A stretch of 64,000 bases of DNA, from the NCBI GenBank assembly GCA_963827705.1, contig CAWHBN010000016.1, forward strand, positions 124,001-188,000, read 5' to 3'. A program made the position numbers and the translations under genes. The stretch's first letter is position 1, and every line of letters begins with the position of its first letter. Positions 43,617 through 51,627 of this stretch are shown piece after piece. The DNA is from JACDAN01 sp963827705 (lineage in GTDB: Bacteria; Actinomycetota; Thermoleophilia; Gaiellales; Gaiellaceae). The notes beneath the pieces are model-generated. The model was not told the origin of the DNA, searched no databases, and saw only the letters and a list, made by a program, of their open reading frames with translations.

Positions 43617-44791
43617 GGTTCGCGAAGCGGCTCGACGCGGTTCCGCCGTACCTCTTCGCCGAGCTCGAGCGGCTCATGGAGTCGAAGCGAAGGCAGGGGA
43701 TCGAGGTCATCAGCCTCGCGATCGGCGATCCCGACCTGCCGACGCCGGCTGCCATCGTCGAGGCCGCGGCAGAAGCGCTCAGAAACCCCGCCACTCACCA
43801 GTATCCGTCGAACCACGGCACCGACGAGGTGCGTGAGGCAGCGGCGTCCTTCTACCGCGACCGCTTCGGGGTCGAGCTGGATCCCGCGACCGAGGTCGTG
43901 CCGGCGCTGGGGGGCAAAGAGGCGGTCGGGCACATCGCGATGGCGTGCCTCGACGCGGGCGACGTGGCGCTGAGCCCGGAGCCGGGGTACCCGCCGTACA
44001 CGTCGGGCCCGGTCTTCTCGGGCGCCGAGGTCCACTATCTGCCACTGACGGCGGAGAACGAGTTCTTCCCGGATCTCGAGGCGATTCCCGGCGAGGTGCT
44101 CGGGCGAGCCAATCTGCTCTACCTCAACTATCCGAACAACCCCACGGGCGCGGTCGTTCCGCCGGGGGCCTTCGAGCGCGCCGTCGAGTTCGCGCGGGCG
44201 AACGACCTGATCCTCGTCCACGACAACGCCTACTCCGAGGTCTGCTTCGACGGCTACGAGGCGCCGAGCTTCCTCGAGACGCCCGGCGCGAAGGACGTCG
44301 GCGTGGAGATCTTCTCGCTGTCGAAGGGCTGGAACATGACCGGCTGGCGCTGCGCTTTCGTGGCGGGCAACGCCGACGTGGTCGAGCGCTTCCGCCAGCT
44401 CAAGTCCAACCTCGACTCCGGGATGTTCGAGGCTCTCCAGCGGGCGGCGACGGTGGCGCTGACCGACGAGCGCGGATTTCCGCGGGAGATGTCGAAGGTC
44501 TACCGTCGGCGGCGCGACCTCCTGGTCGACGCGCTCGCGGCGATCGGCGTCTCCGTGGAGCCGCCCCGGGCGACGCCGTACCTCTGGGTGCCGGTGCCCG
44601 AGGGTCACGACTCGGCCTCGTTCACGTCACTCGTGCTCGAGGAGGCGAACGTCGTCGTCGCACCGGGGCCGGGGTACGGCGCGAGCGGCGAGGGGTTCGT
44701 GCGACTGTCCATGACAGTTTCGGACGAGGAGCTCGAGGAGGCCGTCCGCCGGATCGAGAGCTCCCTGCAGAAAGTCATAATCAAGGCGTGA
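43613..44791 (+). CDS. dapL: Aminotransferase, probably LL-diaminopimelate aminotransferase (DapL-like)
   Basis: 392 residues, class I/II aminotransferase. FAKRLDAVPPYLFAELERL, ISLAIGDPDLPTPAAIVEAAAEAL, LYLNYPNNPTGAV, HDNAYSEVCFDGY and the PLP-lysine segment SLSKGWNMTGWRCAF are visible. DapL converts tetrahydrodipicolinate directly to LL-diaminopimelate. The assignment rests on similarity to DapL/YfdZ-type enzymes and on dapF immediately upstream; a related amino-acid aminotransferase is possible. GTG 43613 overlaps the dapF stop by 4 nt; the frame is open further upstream inside dapF. Confidence 0.8.
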   Translation: MRFAKRLDAVPPYLFAELERLMESKRRQGIEVISLAIGDPDLPTPAAIVEAAAEALRNPATHQYPSNHGTDEVREAAASFYRDRFGVELDPATEVVPALGGKEAVGHIAMACLDAGDVALSPEPGYPPYTSGPVFSGAEVHYLPLTAENEFFPDLEAIPGEVLGRANLLYLNYPNNPTGAVVPPGAFERAVEFARANDLILVHDNAYSEVCFDGYEAPSFLETPGAKDVGVEIFSLSKGWNMTGWRCAFVAGNADVVERFRQLKSNLDSGMFEALQRAATVALTDERGFPREMSKVYRRRRDLLVDALAAIGVSVEPPRATPYLWVPVPEGHDSASFTSLVLEEANVVVAPGPGYGASGEGFVRLSMTVSDEELEEAVRRIESSLQKVIIKA

Positions 44792-46110
44792 CGAAGCGCC
44801 AGCCCGAGTCCCGTTCCGGCGTCGAGCCGGAGCGGGGCTTCATCGTGTCCGTGCTGGCTCCCGGCACCGACGAGAGCCGCGAGCTCGACGAGATCGCAGA
44901 GCTCGCACGGACCGCCGGTGTGGAGCCCGTGGCTTCGTTGGTCCAGCATCGAGCGAGGCCGGATCCGCGGACGTTCGTAGGCAAAGGCAAGCTCGTCGAG
45001 CTCAAGGAGGCGTACAAGACCGCCGGCGCAGAGTCGCTGCTCGTCGACCACGAGCTGAGCCCGTCGCAGCAGCGAAAGCTCGAGGACGAGCTGAAGGCGC
45101 GTGTCGTCGATCGCACCCAGCTGATCCTCGACATCTTCGCCCAGCATGCGCACAGCGCCGAGGGCAAGCTCCAGGTCGAGCTGGCGCAGCTCGAGTACAA
45201 CCTCCCGCGCATGCGCGGCATGTGGCAGCACCTCGAGCGCCTCGGCGCCGGCCGGATGGACGGCGGCGTCGGGACGAGGGGCCCCGGCGAGACCCAGCTC
45301 GAGACCGACCGCCGCCTGGCACGCCGCCGGGTCGCGATCCTGCGACGGCGACTGCAGAGCCTGGGCCGGCAGCGCCAGACCCGCAGGCGGGAGCGACTCC
45401 GCTCCCACACGCCGACCGTGGCGCTCGCGGGGTACACGAACGCCGGCAAGTCGACGCTCCTCAACGCACTCACGGGCGCAGGCGTCTCCGTCAACGACCG
45501 ACTCTTCGAGACGCTCGACCCGACGACCAGGGCGTTCGAGGAGGATGGCCGCCGCTATCTCGTCACCGACACCGTCGGCTTCATCCGCCGCCTCCCACAC
45601 GAGCTCGTCGAAGGCTTCGCGGCCACGCTCGAGGAGACCCTCGAGGCGGACCTGATCCTCCACGTCGTCGACGGCTCGATGCCCGACGACGAGCTGGACG
45701 AGAACACGTCGGCGGTGAACGAGGTGCTTGCGGAGATCGGCGCGGACGAGCTTCCCGTCGAGCTCGTCCTGAACAAGATCGACACGGTCGATCCGCTCGG
45801 CCGTCGGCGGCTCGCGAACCGTTTTCCCGGCTCACTGCAGATCTCCGCCGAGACCAGCGAGGGACTGGACGAGCTGAAGGGGAGAATCGCGGAGCGCTTC
45901 GCCGAGCGGTTCGAGCTGGTCCGCATGCTCGTCCCCTACGAGGACGGCGCGAAGCTCGCCGAGCTGTACTCGCTCGGCCCGCCGATCGACGAGCGGGTCG
46001 ACGGCCCCGACGGCGTCTTCATCCGTGCCCGGCTGCCGCGGCGCGAGACACAGCGCTTCGCGCCGTATCTGATCCTCGACGCGGAGGAGCCCAGCCGGGC
46101 GACGCAGTGA
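44788..46110 (+). CDS. hflX: GTPase HflX
   Basis: 440 residues. The N-terminal HflX domain has PDPRTFVGKGKLVELKE, DHELSPSQQRKLE and GPGETQLETDRRLARRRV. The GTPase domain has Walker A LAGYTNAGKSTLLNAL, DTVGFIRRLPHELVEGFAATLEE (DTVGF) and NKID. HflX splits stalled or hibernating ribosomes. Linkage of miaA and hflX is widespread. GTG 44788 overlaps the aminotransferase stop by 4 nt; the end overlaps dut by 4 nt. Confidence 0.95.
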   Translation: MTKRQPESRSGVEPERGFIVSVLAPGTDESRELDEIAELARTAGVEPVASLVQHRARPDPRTFVGKGKLVELKEAYKTAGAESLLVDHELSPSQQRKLEDELKARVVDRTQLILDIFAQHAHSAEGKLQVELAQLEYNLPRMRGMWQHLERLGAGRMDGGVGTRGPGETQLETDRRLARRRVAILRRRLQSLGRQRQTRRRERLRSHTPTVALAGYTNAGKSTLLNALTGAGVSVNDRLFETLDPTTRAFEEDGRRYLVTDTVGFIRRLPHELVEGFAATLEETLEADLILHVVDGSMPDDELDENTSAVNEVLAEIGADELPVELVLNKIDTVDPLGRRRLANRFPGSLQISAETSEGLDELKGRIAERFAERFELVRMLVPYEDGAKLAELYSLGPPIDERVDGPDGVFIRARLPRRETQRFAPYLILDAEEPSRATQ

Positions 46111-46541
46111 TCGAGGTCCCGGTCCGCCGCCTCCGGGAGGACGCCGTCATCCCGTCCCAGGCCTACTCGGGTGACGCCGGGCTCGACCTGTCCGCATGCG
46201 AGCGGCACGAGCTCGGTCCGGGCGAGCGGGCGGTGGTGCCGACCGGCCTGGCCGTGGCGATCCCCGAAGGCCACGGAGGCTTTGTCCTGCCGCGCTCTGG
46301 CCTGGCGGCGCGGAACGGCATCACGCTCGTCAACGCCCCCGGGCTGATCGACGCCGGCTATCGCGGGGAGGTGCAGGTCGTGATGCTGAACACCGACGCC
46401 GAGACACCTTTCGTCGTCGAGCCCGGGATGCGCGTTGCACAGCTCGTCGTGCTCCCGGTGCCCGCCGTCGACCTCGTGGAGCTCGAGGAGCTGCCCGCCA
46501 GCGTGCGCGGAGCGCGAGGCTTCGGCTCCTCCAGAGCGTAG
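46107..46541 (+). CDS. dut: dUTP diphosphatase
   Basis: 144 residues, a homotrimeric-type dUTPase. Motifs in order: YSGDAGLDLSA (motif 1), PRSGLAARNGI (2), NAPGLIDAGYRGEV (3, with the catalytic Asp), RVAQLVVLP (4), RGARGFGSSRA (5). It hydrolyses dUTP to dUMP, keeping uracil out of DNA. All five motifs are intact. GTG 46107 overlaps the hflX stop. Confidence 0.96.
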   Translation: MIEVPVRRLREDAVIPSQAYSGDAGLDLSACERHELGPGERAVVPTGLAVAIPEGHGGFVLPRSGLAARNGITLVNAPGLIDAGYRGEVQVVMLNTDAETPFVVEPGMRVAQLVVLPVPAVDLVELEELPASVRGARGFGSSRA

Positions 46542-46546
46542 GGCCG

Positions 46547-47005
46547 GTGGGCGCCGAGCCGCGCATCCGGGTATCGGCGATCCTCCGCCGGAGCGACCGG
46601 CTGCTGCTCTGCCGGCACGAGAAGCACGGCAAGGAGTACTGGCTCCTCCCCGGCGGTGGCGTGAACTCGGGCGAGAGCCTCGTCGACGCGCTGCATCGCG
46701 AGCTGGAGGAGGAGATCGGCCTGGGGGAGGACGTTCCGGTCGAGGGGCCCGTTGCGATCGTGGACTCGATCGCGCCGCAGAGGAGCTCCGTGGCGAAGCA
46801 CGTCGTGCACATCATCTTCGCGGGCGACCTCGGCGACCGGTCGCTGGACGCCGTGACGTCCCGCGACGCCGCCGTCAGGGGGCACAGGCTCTTCGCCGTC
46901 TCGGAGCTCGAGGAGGTCGTGCTCCACCCGCCGATCCAGCGCTTCCTGACCCGCTGGCGCCCGGGCGACCCGGTCGTCTACCTCGGCCCCTTGTGGGTTC
47001 CGTGA
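46547..47005 (+). CDS. NUDIX hydrolase
   Basis: 152 residues. The Nudix box is complete: GGGVNSGESLVDALHRELEEEIGLG (Gx5Ex7REUxEExGU, beginning near residue 42). The N-terminus RIRVSAILRRSDRLLLCRHEK is the first strand of the fold. The substrate (nucleoside diphosphate derivative) cannot be told. GTG 46547 is 5 nt after the dut stop, so it ends the miaB-to-nudix operon; a possible role in nucleotide-pool cleaning with Dut is inference. Confidence 0.9.
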   Translation: MGAEPRIRVSAILRRSDRLLLCRHEKHGKEYWLLPGGGVNSGESLVDALHRELEEEIGLGEDVPVEGPVAIVDSIAPQRSSVAKHVVHIIFAGDLGDRSLDAVTSRDAAVRGHRLFAVSELEEVVLHPPIQRFLTRWRPGDPVVYLGPLWVP

Positions 47006-47050
47006 CACGTCCGCGCACTTTCGGCGCAGACCCGTAACCCACGAGCGCGC

Positions 47051-47074
47051 CCACCGGCAATACGATTGCGGTGG
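47051..47074. terminator. Inverted repeat between convergent operons
   Basis: CCACC-G-GCAAT-ACG-ATTGC-GGTGG: 10 paired bases with one bulged G and a 3-nt loop, in the short gap between the nudix gene (plus) and gatD (minus). No T-run flanks it. The same bases contain a TACGAT that could also serve as a -10 (see the repeat at 47071). Confidence 0.35.
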
Positions 47075-47086
47075 GGAGGAGGTTGG
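47071..47086 (+). repeat. 16-nt repeat GTGGGGAGGAGGTTGG, copy 1
   Basis: Identical to the minus-strand sequence at 60741-60726. Both copies follow a TACGNT box by exactly 4 nt (TACGAT at 47061-47066 here). From the GTG a 23-codon ORF runs to 47142, antisense to the end of gatD. Whether this is a leaderless small ORF, a small-RNA start or chance is not known. Confidence 0.35.
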
Positions 47087-47087
47087 G

Positions 47088-47843
47088 CTACCTGGCGGCC
47101 CGGCCCCCGCGAGACCTGGCCCGGGCGGCCGCGACTCGATGAGCCTCGTCCTCGAGTGCGTCTGCCAGCGGCTCGAACACCGCCGGCGCGCCCGTCCGGT
47201 GAGCGATCGCCTGGGCGAGCAGCCAGTCCGCGAGCCACGGGTTCCGAGGGAGCAGCGGTCCGTGGAGATACGTCCCGACGACCCGGCCTGACCGGCAGCC
47301 CTCGAAGCCGCTCTCACCGTCGTTTCCGAAGCCCGCCACCACACGGCCGAGCGGCTCGGCGCCGTCCTCGAGGATCGTGCGCCCCGCGTGGTTCTCGAAT
47401 CCGGCGATCGTGCGGCGGTCGCCCGGCTCGAGCTCGCACTCGAGCAGCACGTCGCCGATCATCCTCCGGTCGCCGGCCACCGTATGGAGCGGCAAAAGCC
47501 CCGCCCCTGGCAGCTCGGCGCCCGACCGATCGCGGTAGAAGCGCCCGAGCAGCTGGTAGCCGCCGCAGACCGCGAGCACTGCCGCACCAGCCTCCACGGC
47601 CTCCCGAAGCGCCTTGCCCTTCCCCGCGATGTCCCCTGCAACCAGCGCCTGCTCGCGGTCCTGCCCGCCGCCGACGTACAGAAGGTCGTGGGCGCCCGGG
47701 ACGACCGCATCGACCATCCCGATCGCCCGAACCTCGAGCTCGTGCCCACGCCACTCGGCCCGCCGCGACAGCACCGCGATGTTGCCGCGGTCCGCGTAGA
47801 TGTTCAGGTACTCGGGGTACAGGTGGCCGACGCGGATCTTCAC
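47088..47843 (-). CDS. gatD: Lipid II isoglutaminyl synthase, glutamine amidotransferase subunit GatD
   Basis: 251 residues. A class I (CobB/CobQ-like) amidotransferase: VGHLYPEYLNIYADRGNIAVL at the N-terminus, GGGQDREQ, the nucleophile in LAVCGGYQLLGRFY, GFENHAG and the catalytic His in GTYLHGPLLPRNPWLADWLL. With MurT it amidates the D-Glu of lipid II to D-isoglutamine. GTG 47843 overlaps the murT stop by 4 nt, giving the usual murT-gatD pair. A basic C-terminal tail (RARSRGGRAAR) is present. Confidence 0.93.
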   Translation of the reverse strand: MKIRVGHLYPEYLNIYADRGNIAVLSRRAEWRGHELEVRAIGMVDAVVPGAHDLLYVGGGQDREQALVAGDIAGKGKALREAVEAGAAVLAVCGGYQLLGRFYRDRSGAELPGAGLLPLHTVAGDRRMIGDVLLECELEPGDRRTIAGFENHAGRTILEDGAEPLGRVVAGFGNDGESGFEGCRSGRVVGTYLHGPLLPRNPWLADWLLAQAIAHRTGAPAVFEPLADALEDEAHRVAAARARSRGGRAAR

Positions 47844-49213
47844 GCTGCCTCCTCCCAGTACGGCTTCACGTACCCGCGTTCCGCAACGATCCCGCGGAGC
47901 CGGAGCATGGCCGTGTAGGTGGGGAGGACGCAGAGCTCGCCGCCGGCGGGGGTCAGCTCCAGCCCCCGGTCGAGGGCGGCGTCGAGGCCCGGCACCACTT
48001 CGATCCGGTCCTCGGCGAAGCCGGAGTACTTACACCGCAGCGCGAGCTCAGCCGCCCGCTCGCCGGTCGCCACGACGCGGTCGAGCCGCTCGAACAGTGG
48101 CTCGAAGTCGACGTCCCAGATCCAGGAGACGTCGCGCCCGTCCGCAATCGCGTCGTTGAGTGCGATCACGGCCAGGCTCGGTGTTCCGCCGGCGACGAGC
48201 GTCCGGATCACCTCGTTCGCCCCAGCCGGGTTCTTGATCAGGAGCAGGAGCAGGCTGCGCTCTCCGACGGGAATCCGCTCGAAGCGCCCGAATGCCGCAC
48301 TGAAACGCTCGAGCCCCGAACGGATCTCGTCGCGGGAGGCGCCCAGGACACCGGCCAGCGCCGCTGCTGCGAGTGCGTTGTAGACGTTGTAGAGGCCGGG
48401 AAGCGGTAGACGAACGCGCATTGAGCCCTGCTCGTCCGCCAGCTCGAACGAGACCGAATTCAGCCCGTCGAGCTCGATCGCCCGGGCGGCGAGGTCGAGC
48501 GGCGGCCGTGCATGGCCGCAGGCCGGACAGCGGTAGTCGCCGAGGTGCCCGACGTAGGCAGCCGCGTACTCGTAGGGGGTCCCGCAACGTACGCACCACT
48601 TGGAGTCCGCTGCGTGTTGCAGCTCCGTCGATCCGTGGCGGGGATCGTCCACGCCGAAGTGGACACCCTTGCGGTCACGTGCGAGGTCTCCGACCTGCGG
48701 GTCGTCTGCGTTCGCGACGACCCAGGCGTCCGGATCGAGGTCGCCGACCAGCCGGCGCCAACGCTCGGCCACGAGCTCGAGCTCGCCGTAGCGGTCGAGC
48801 TGGTCACGAAAAAGGTTCCCGAGACAAAGGGCGCGGGGCCGGACACGCCTGGCGACGTCGGGAAGCGCTGCCTCATCCACCTCGAAGAGGCCCAGATCGG
48901 CGCCGTTCGCCGAGAGCAGGGTGGACGCGACGCCGGACAGGAGGTTTGCGCCTGCGCTGTTGTGAGCCAGTCGCACCTGCGGCGACAGGATCTCCGCGAC
49001 CATCGCGGCAGTCGTCGTCTTCCCGTTCGTCGCCGACACGATTGCCGACCCTTGCGGCAGCTGCGACGCGAGGCGCCCGACCGCGCTCGGATCGAGAACG
49101 TTCAGCAGCTTTCCGGGGATGGTCGTTCCACCGCCGGCGCCGGCGAGGCGGGAGAGGCGTCCGGCCGCGCGCGCTGCGGCGACACCGGCTGCGAGCGGCA
49201 GGCGAGGGCGCAT
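47840..49213 (-). CDS. murT: Lipid II isoglutaminyl synthase, Mur-ligase-like subunit MurT
   Basis: 457 residues from ATG 49213. Mur ligase middle domain with P-loop SATNGKTTTAAMVAE, then NSAGANLLSGVAS. The zinc-ribbon insertion of MurT is visible: CVRCGTPYEY and CPACGHARP. The C-terminal DUF1727 domain (IKNPAGANEVIRTL, NDAIADGRDVSWIWDVDFE) is MurT-specific. It activates lipid II with ATP for amidation by GatD. The start is supported by TACGCT 8 nt upstream (leaderless); earlier in-frame codons give unlikely Arg-rich sequence. Confidence 0.94.
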   Translation of the reverse strand: MRPRLPLAAGVAAARAAGRLSRLAGAGGGTTIPGKLLNVLDPSAVGRLASQLPQGSAIVSATNGKTTTAAMVAEILSPQVRLAHNSAGANLLSGVASTLLSANGADLGLFEVDEAALPDVARRVRPRALCLGNLFRDQLDRYGELELVAERWRRLVGDLDPDAWVVANADDPQVGDLARDRKGVHFGVDDPRHGSTELQHAADSKWCVRCGTPYEYAAAYVGHLGDYRCPACGHARPPLDLAARAIELDGLNSVSFELADEQGSMRVRLPLPGLYNVYNALAAAALAGVLGASRDEIRSGLERFSAAFGRFERIPVGERSLLLLLIKNPAGANEVIRTLVAGGTPSLAVIALNDAIADGRDVSWIWDVDFEPLFERLDRVVATGERAAELALRCKYSGFAEDRIEVVPGLDAALDRGLELTPAGGELCVLPTYTAMLRLRGIVAERGYVKPYWEEAA

Positions 49214-49221
49214 CGCAGCTG

Positions 49222-49227
49222 AGCGTA
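49222..49227 (-). promoter_or_regulatory. -10 element of murT-gatD
   Basis: TACGCT on the minus strand, 8 nt before the murT ATG (49213), with no Shine-Dalgarno in between. No clear -35 was seen. Confidence 0.45.
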
Positions 49228-49434
49228 GCCCGAACGGCTGCCTCGCCTTCCGACCCGCTGGATCACTCTCCACACTGGGTGGTCTACGGCTTCGTCGGCG
49301 GCTCCATCGTTCGGCAGGCAGCCAGTTCTGCCCGCGCTGCCTCGCGGCTCTCGAACGCATTCTCCCGCCCGAGCCTGATCGAGGACGAGACAGCTCGCCG
49401 TAAGCTCTCGCCGCCTCGTGGCGCCCGGCCGGCC

Positions 49435-50710
49435 TCAGCGCTCGCGGACGGCGTCGCGCGCGTGAACGATCTGCGCGAGCAGTAGCGTCCCGAGCAGGCA
49501 AATAGCGACGAGGAACAACCCGATGATCGTCAAGACGAATGGATCGTCGAATGGCTCGTCCTCGATGCCGAGCGGCCCGGTGGCTCGGCCGAGCAGATCC
49601 CTTGCCGCTCCGGCCACCGCGCCGGCAGCGCCGACGATGGGATCCTTGGCCCAGTCGATGCGCCCGCCGCCACCGCCTCCGCCACCGCTCTCCGTGTCAT
49701 CGTGGGCTCCGGCCGCTGAGGCGAAACCGATCTCGGCGATCGGCTCGCTGCAAACCTTCCCGTTTCGGGCCGTGTCGACCGCGACCCGCGAGGCCTCGCC
49801 CCGTGCGATCACGATCGGAACGGCCGCAGCGGCGCGCTCGGCGCCTCGAGCGCGAACGACGAGTCGGTAGCCGCCCACGGGGAGGGCGCGTCCGCGAAAA
49901 CGGCCGCGGAAACGAATGCGGTTCACCCCCGCGTGTGCCCGGACGCTGAAACTGCCGATCCGCTTGCACGAGGGGAAGACTCGAACGATCGTGATCTTGA
50001 GAACAGCCGGCTTCGTGAGCCGGAAGATCAGCGTCGTTCCTCCGTTCCGGCGACCGGGTCGTACCACTGTCCGAGAGGCGCGAACAGGACTTCGCTGTGC
50101 GGCGCCCTCGCAGGGGTCCGGCGGACAGCTCTCGGCCGTGAGCATGAACGGCCCGACCGACCCTGCGGCCCCGCCGCCGGCAGCCGACGTCGTTCCTCCT
50201 GTCTGCGTACCTCCCGTACCTCCCGAGCTCAGTGGTGCGAGCAAGCCCGCCGATCCGCCCGTCGTCGATATTTGTCCGCCCGTCGACGGCGTGCCGGGGC
50301 TCGATGTCGTTTGGGTCGAGACGGTAGTGGTCGGCGTCGAAACGGTTACCGACGGCGGCGGCGGCGGTACAGGCAGGTTGGGGGGAGGTGGAGGCGGTGG
50401 AAGGTTGGGTGGAGGCGGCGGCGGAGGAAGCGGGTGGCGGCGGAGGAAGGTTGGGCGGAGGCGGCGGCGGAGGAAGCGGTGGCGGCGGCGGAAGGTTGGG
50501 CGGAGGCGGCGGCGGAGGAAGCGGTGGCGGCGGCGGAAGGTTGGGCGGAGGCGGCGGCGGAGGAAGCGGCGGCGGAGGCGGCAGAGGCGGGGGCGGCGGC
50601 AGCTGCTGCGGGGAGGCCTGGATCCCGGCATGGCTGTCGACGGATGCACCGGCAAGCCCCCCGAGGAGGAGCGCGATCACTCCCATCACCAAGGCGCTCA
50701 AATGCCGCAT
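49435..50710 (-). CDS. Proline-rich surface protein with tandem repeats, interrupted by a one-base frameshift
   Basis: From ATG 50710 the first frame gives a signal peptide (MRHLSALVMGVIALLLGGLAGA) and a (PPPPLPPPPPPPNLP)n region. It then drifts into nonsense, while the expected continuation (SVTVSTPTTTVSTQTT, GGTGGTQTGGTTSAAGGG, a beta-rich domain with FRLTKPAVLKITIVRVFPSCKRIG) runs in the next frame to a C-terminal membrane helix (FVLTIIGLFLVAICLLGTLLLAQ). One repeat copy is 46 rather than 45 nt long, which explains the shift. Repaired length is about 424. It probably spans the envelope; no family is recognised. Confidence 0.7.
50399..50579 (-). repeat. 45-nt tandem repeat encoding NLPPPPPLPPPPPPP units
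   Basis: Four consecutive units begin with GGAAGGTTGGG (plus-strand sense) at 50399, 50445, 50490 and 50535. Lengths are 46, 45, 45 and 45 nt. Units 2 and 3 are identical in sequence, unit 4 nearly so. Unit 1 has one extra G in AGCGGGTGG where the others have AGCGGTGG. Copy number could change without altering frame; the extra base does alter it. Confidence 0.9.
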
Positions 50711-50809
50711 TCGTCAATTCAACGGTTGTCCACAGTTCATGGATACGCCCTAAATCAGTACGAGGGCTCGGCGGTCTCTCGAGGCGGTGACCGCGCTGCT
50801 CGCCCGCTC

Positions 50810-50837
50810 TTGCAAATGGACGATTTTGTTCTATCCT
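50810..50837 (+). promoter_or_regulatory. Promoter of the HNH-repeat protein gene
   Basis: TTGCAA (50810-50815), 16-nt spacer, TATCCT (50832-50837), then 7 nt to ATG 50845. No Shine-Dalgarno, hence probably leaderless. The spacer is AT-rich compared with surroundings. Confidence 0.6.
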
Positions 50838-50844
50838 TATTGCC

Positions 50845-51627
50845 ATGGCTCGACGGCCCGCCCGCGAGCTGCTCGAGTCCCTCGACCGAGACGCTCTCGC
50901 CCAGTTTCAGGCTGGAATTCGCAAGCGCTATAGCGACGAGGACATCGTCGAACAGCTGCAGGGATCTGCTCGGCGGCTGGGCAGGTCACCGTCGATGCGC
51001 GAGTTCGCGGCCGACGAAGAGACCACTGTGCACCCGCAAACGGTGATCGAGCACTTCGGGAGCTGGAATGCGGCGAAGCGGTCAGCAGGGCTCGTTCCGA
51101 GACGCTTCGCGACCCGAGAGGAGCTGCTCCTGCTCCTGCGTGAGCTGGGGGAGAGGCTCGAGCGGACGCCCACGGCCCGGGACCTCGACGAGCATCGCGG
51201 CTCGATGCCCTCGAAGTCCCTCTACTGGCACACGTTCGGCTCGCTCACGACCGCACTCCGGGAGGCCGGGTTCGACGTCCCGGTCGGGGAGGAGCGACTC
51301 GAGCGCGCCATCGATCAGGGCTGTGACGTCGCTTTGACGCTCGGCCGGCTCCCAAAATTCCAGGAGTGGGGGACGGCGAGGCGTGAAGACGAATCGCTGC
51401 TGACCGAGTGGCAGATCTACCGGATGTTCGACGTCCGGCGCGGCGCGTGGTCGACGTTCCAGTACCTGATCCGCGAGCGCCTGCTCGAAGACGGCTACGA
51501 CGTCTCGCCCGACGGGCGGGTGTCGAAGAAGACGAAGAGCGCTAAAGCGACGCGAGCGCGGTCAGCAACCGCAAGCAGGACTCCCGCTCGCCCGGAGCGC
51601 GCACGGCGGGGCGGGGCTCCTCGGTAA
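50845..51627 (+). CDS. DNA-binding protein with homing-endonuclease-associated (HNH_repeat) domains
   Basis: 260 residues. About three helical repeats are visible: DEDIVEQLQGSARRLGRSPSMREFA..QTVIEHFGSWNAAKRSAGL, then REELLLLLRELGERLERTPTARDLDEH..LYWHTFGSLTTALREAGFDV, then a more divergent third (VALTLGRLPKFQEWGTA..FDVRRGAWSTF). The pattern (G-R-x-P-T/S, FGSWxxAxRxAG) matches the HNH_repeat/HARE module that reads DNA next to HNH nucleases. No HNH motif is present, so it is likely a regulator. The C-terminus is basic. The 3' end overlaps the opposite gene by 86 nt. Confidence 0.8.
   Translation: MARRPARELLESLDRDALAQFQAGIRKRYSDEDIVEQLQGSARRLGRSPSMREFAADEETTVHPQTVIEHFGSWNAAKRSAGLVPRRFATREELLLLLRELGERLERTPTARDLDEHRGSMPSKSLYWHTFGSLTTALREAGFDVPVGEERLERAIDQGCDVALTLGRLPKFQEWGTARREDESLLTEWQIYRMFDVRRGAWSTFQYLIRERLLEDGYDVSPDGRVSKKTKSAKATRARSATASRTPARPERARRGGAPR

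Noticed and set aside
49539..50790. Long plus-strand Gly/Arg-rich ORFs opposite the proline-rich gene
   Set aside because: They are the complement of proline repeats in high-GC DNA, with no start signals; the minus strand has the signal peptide and membrane anchor.
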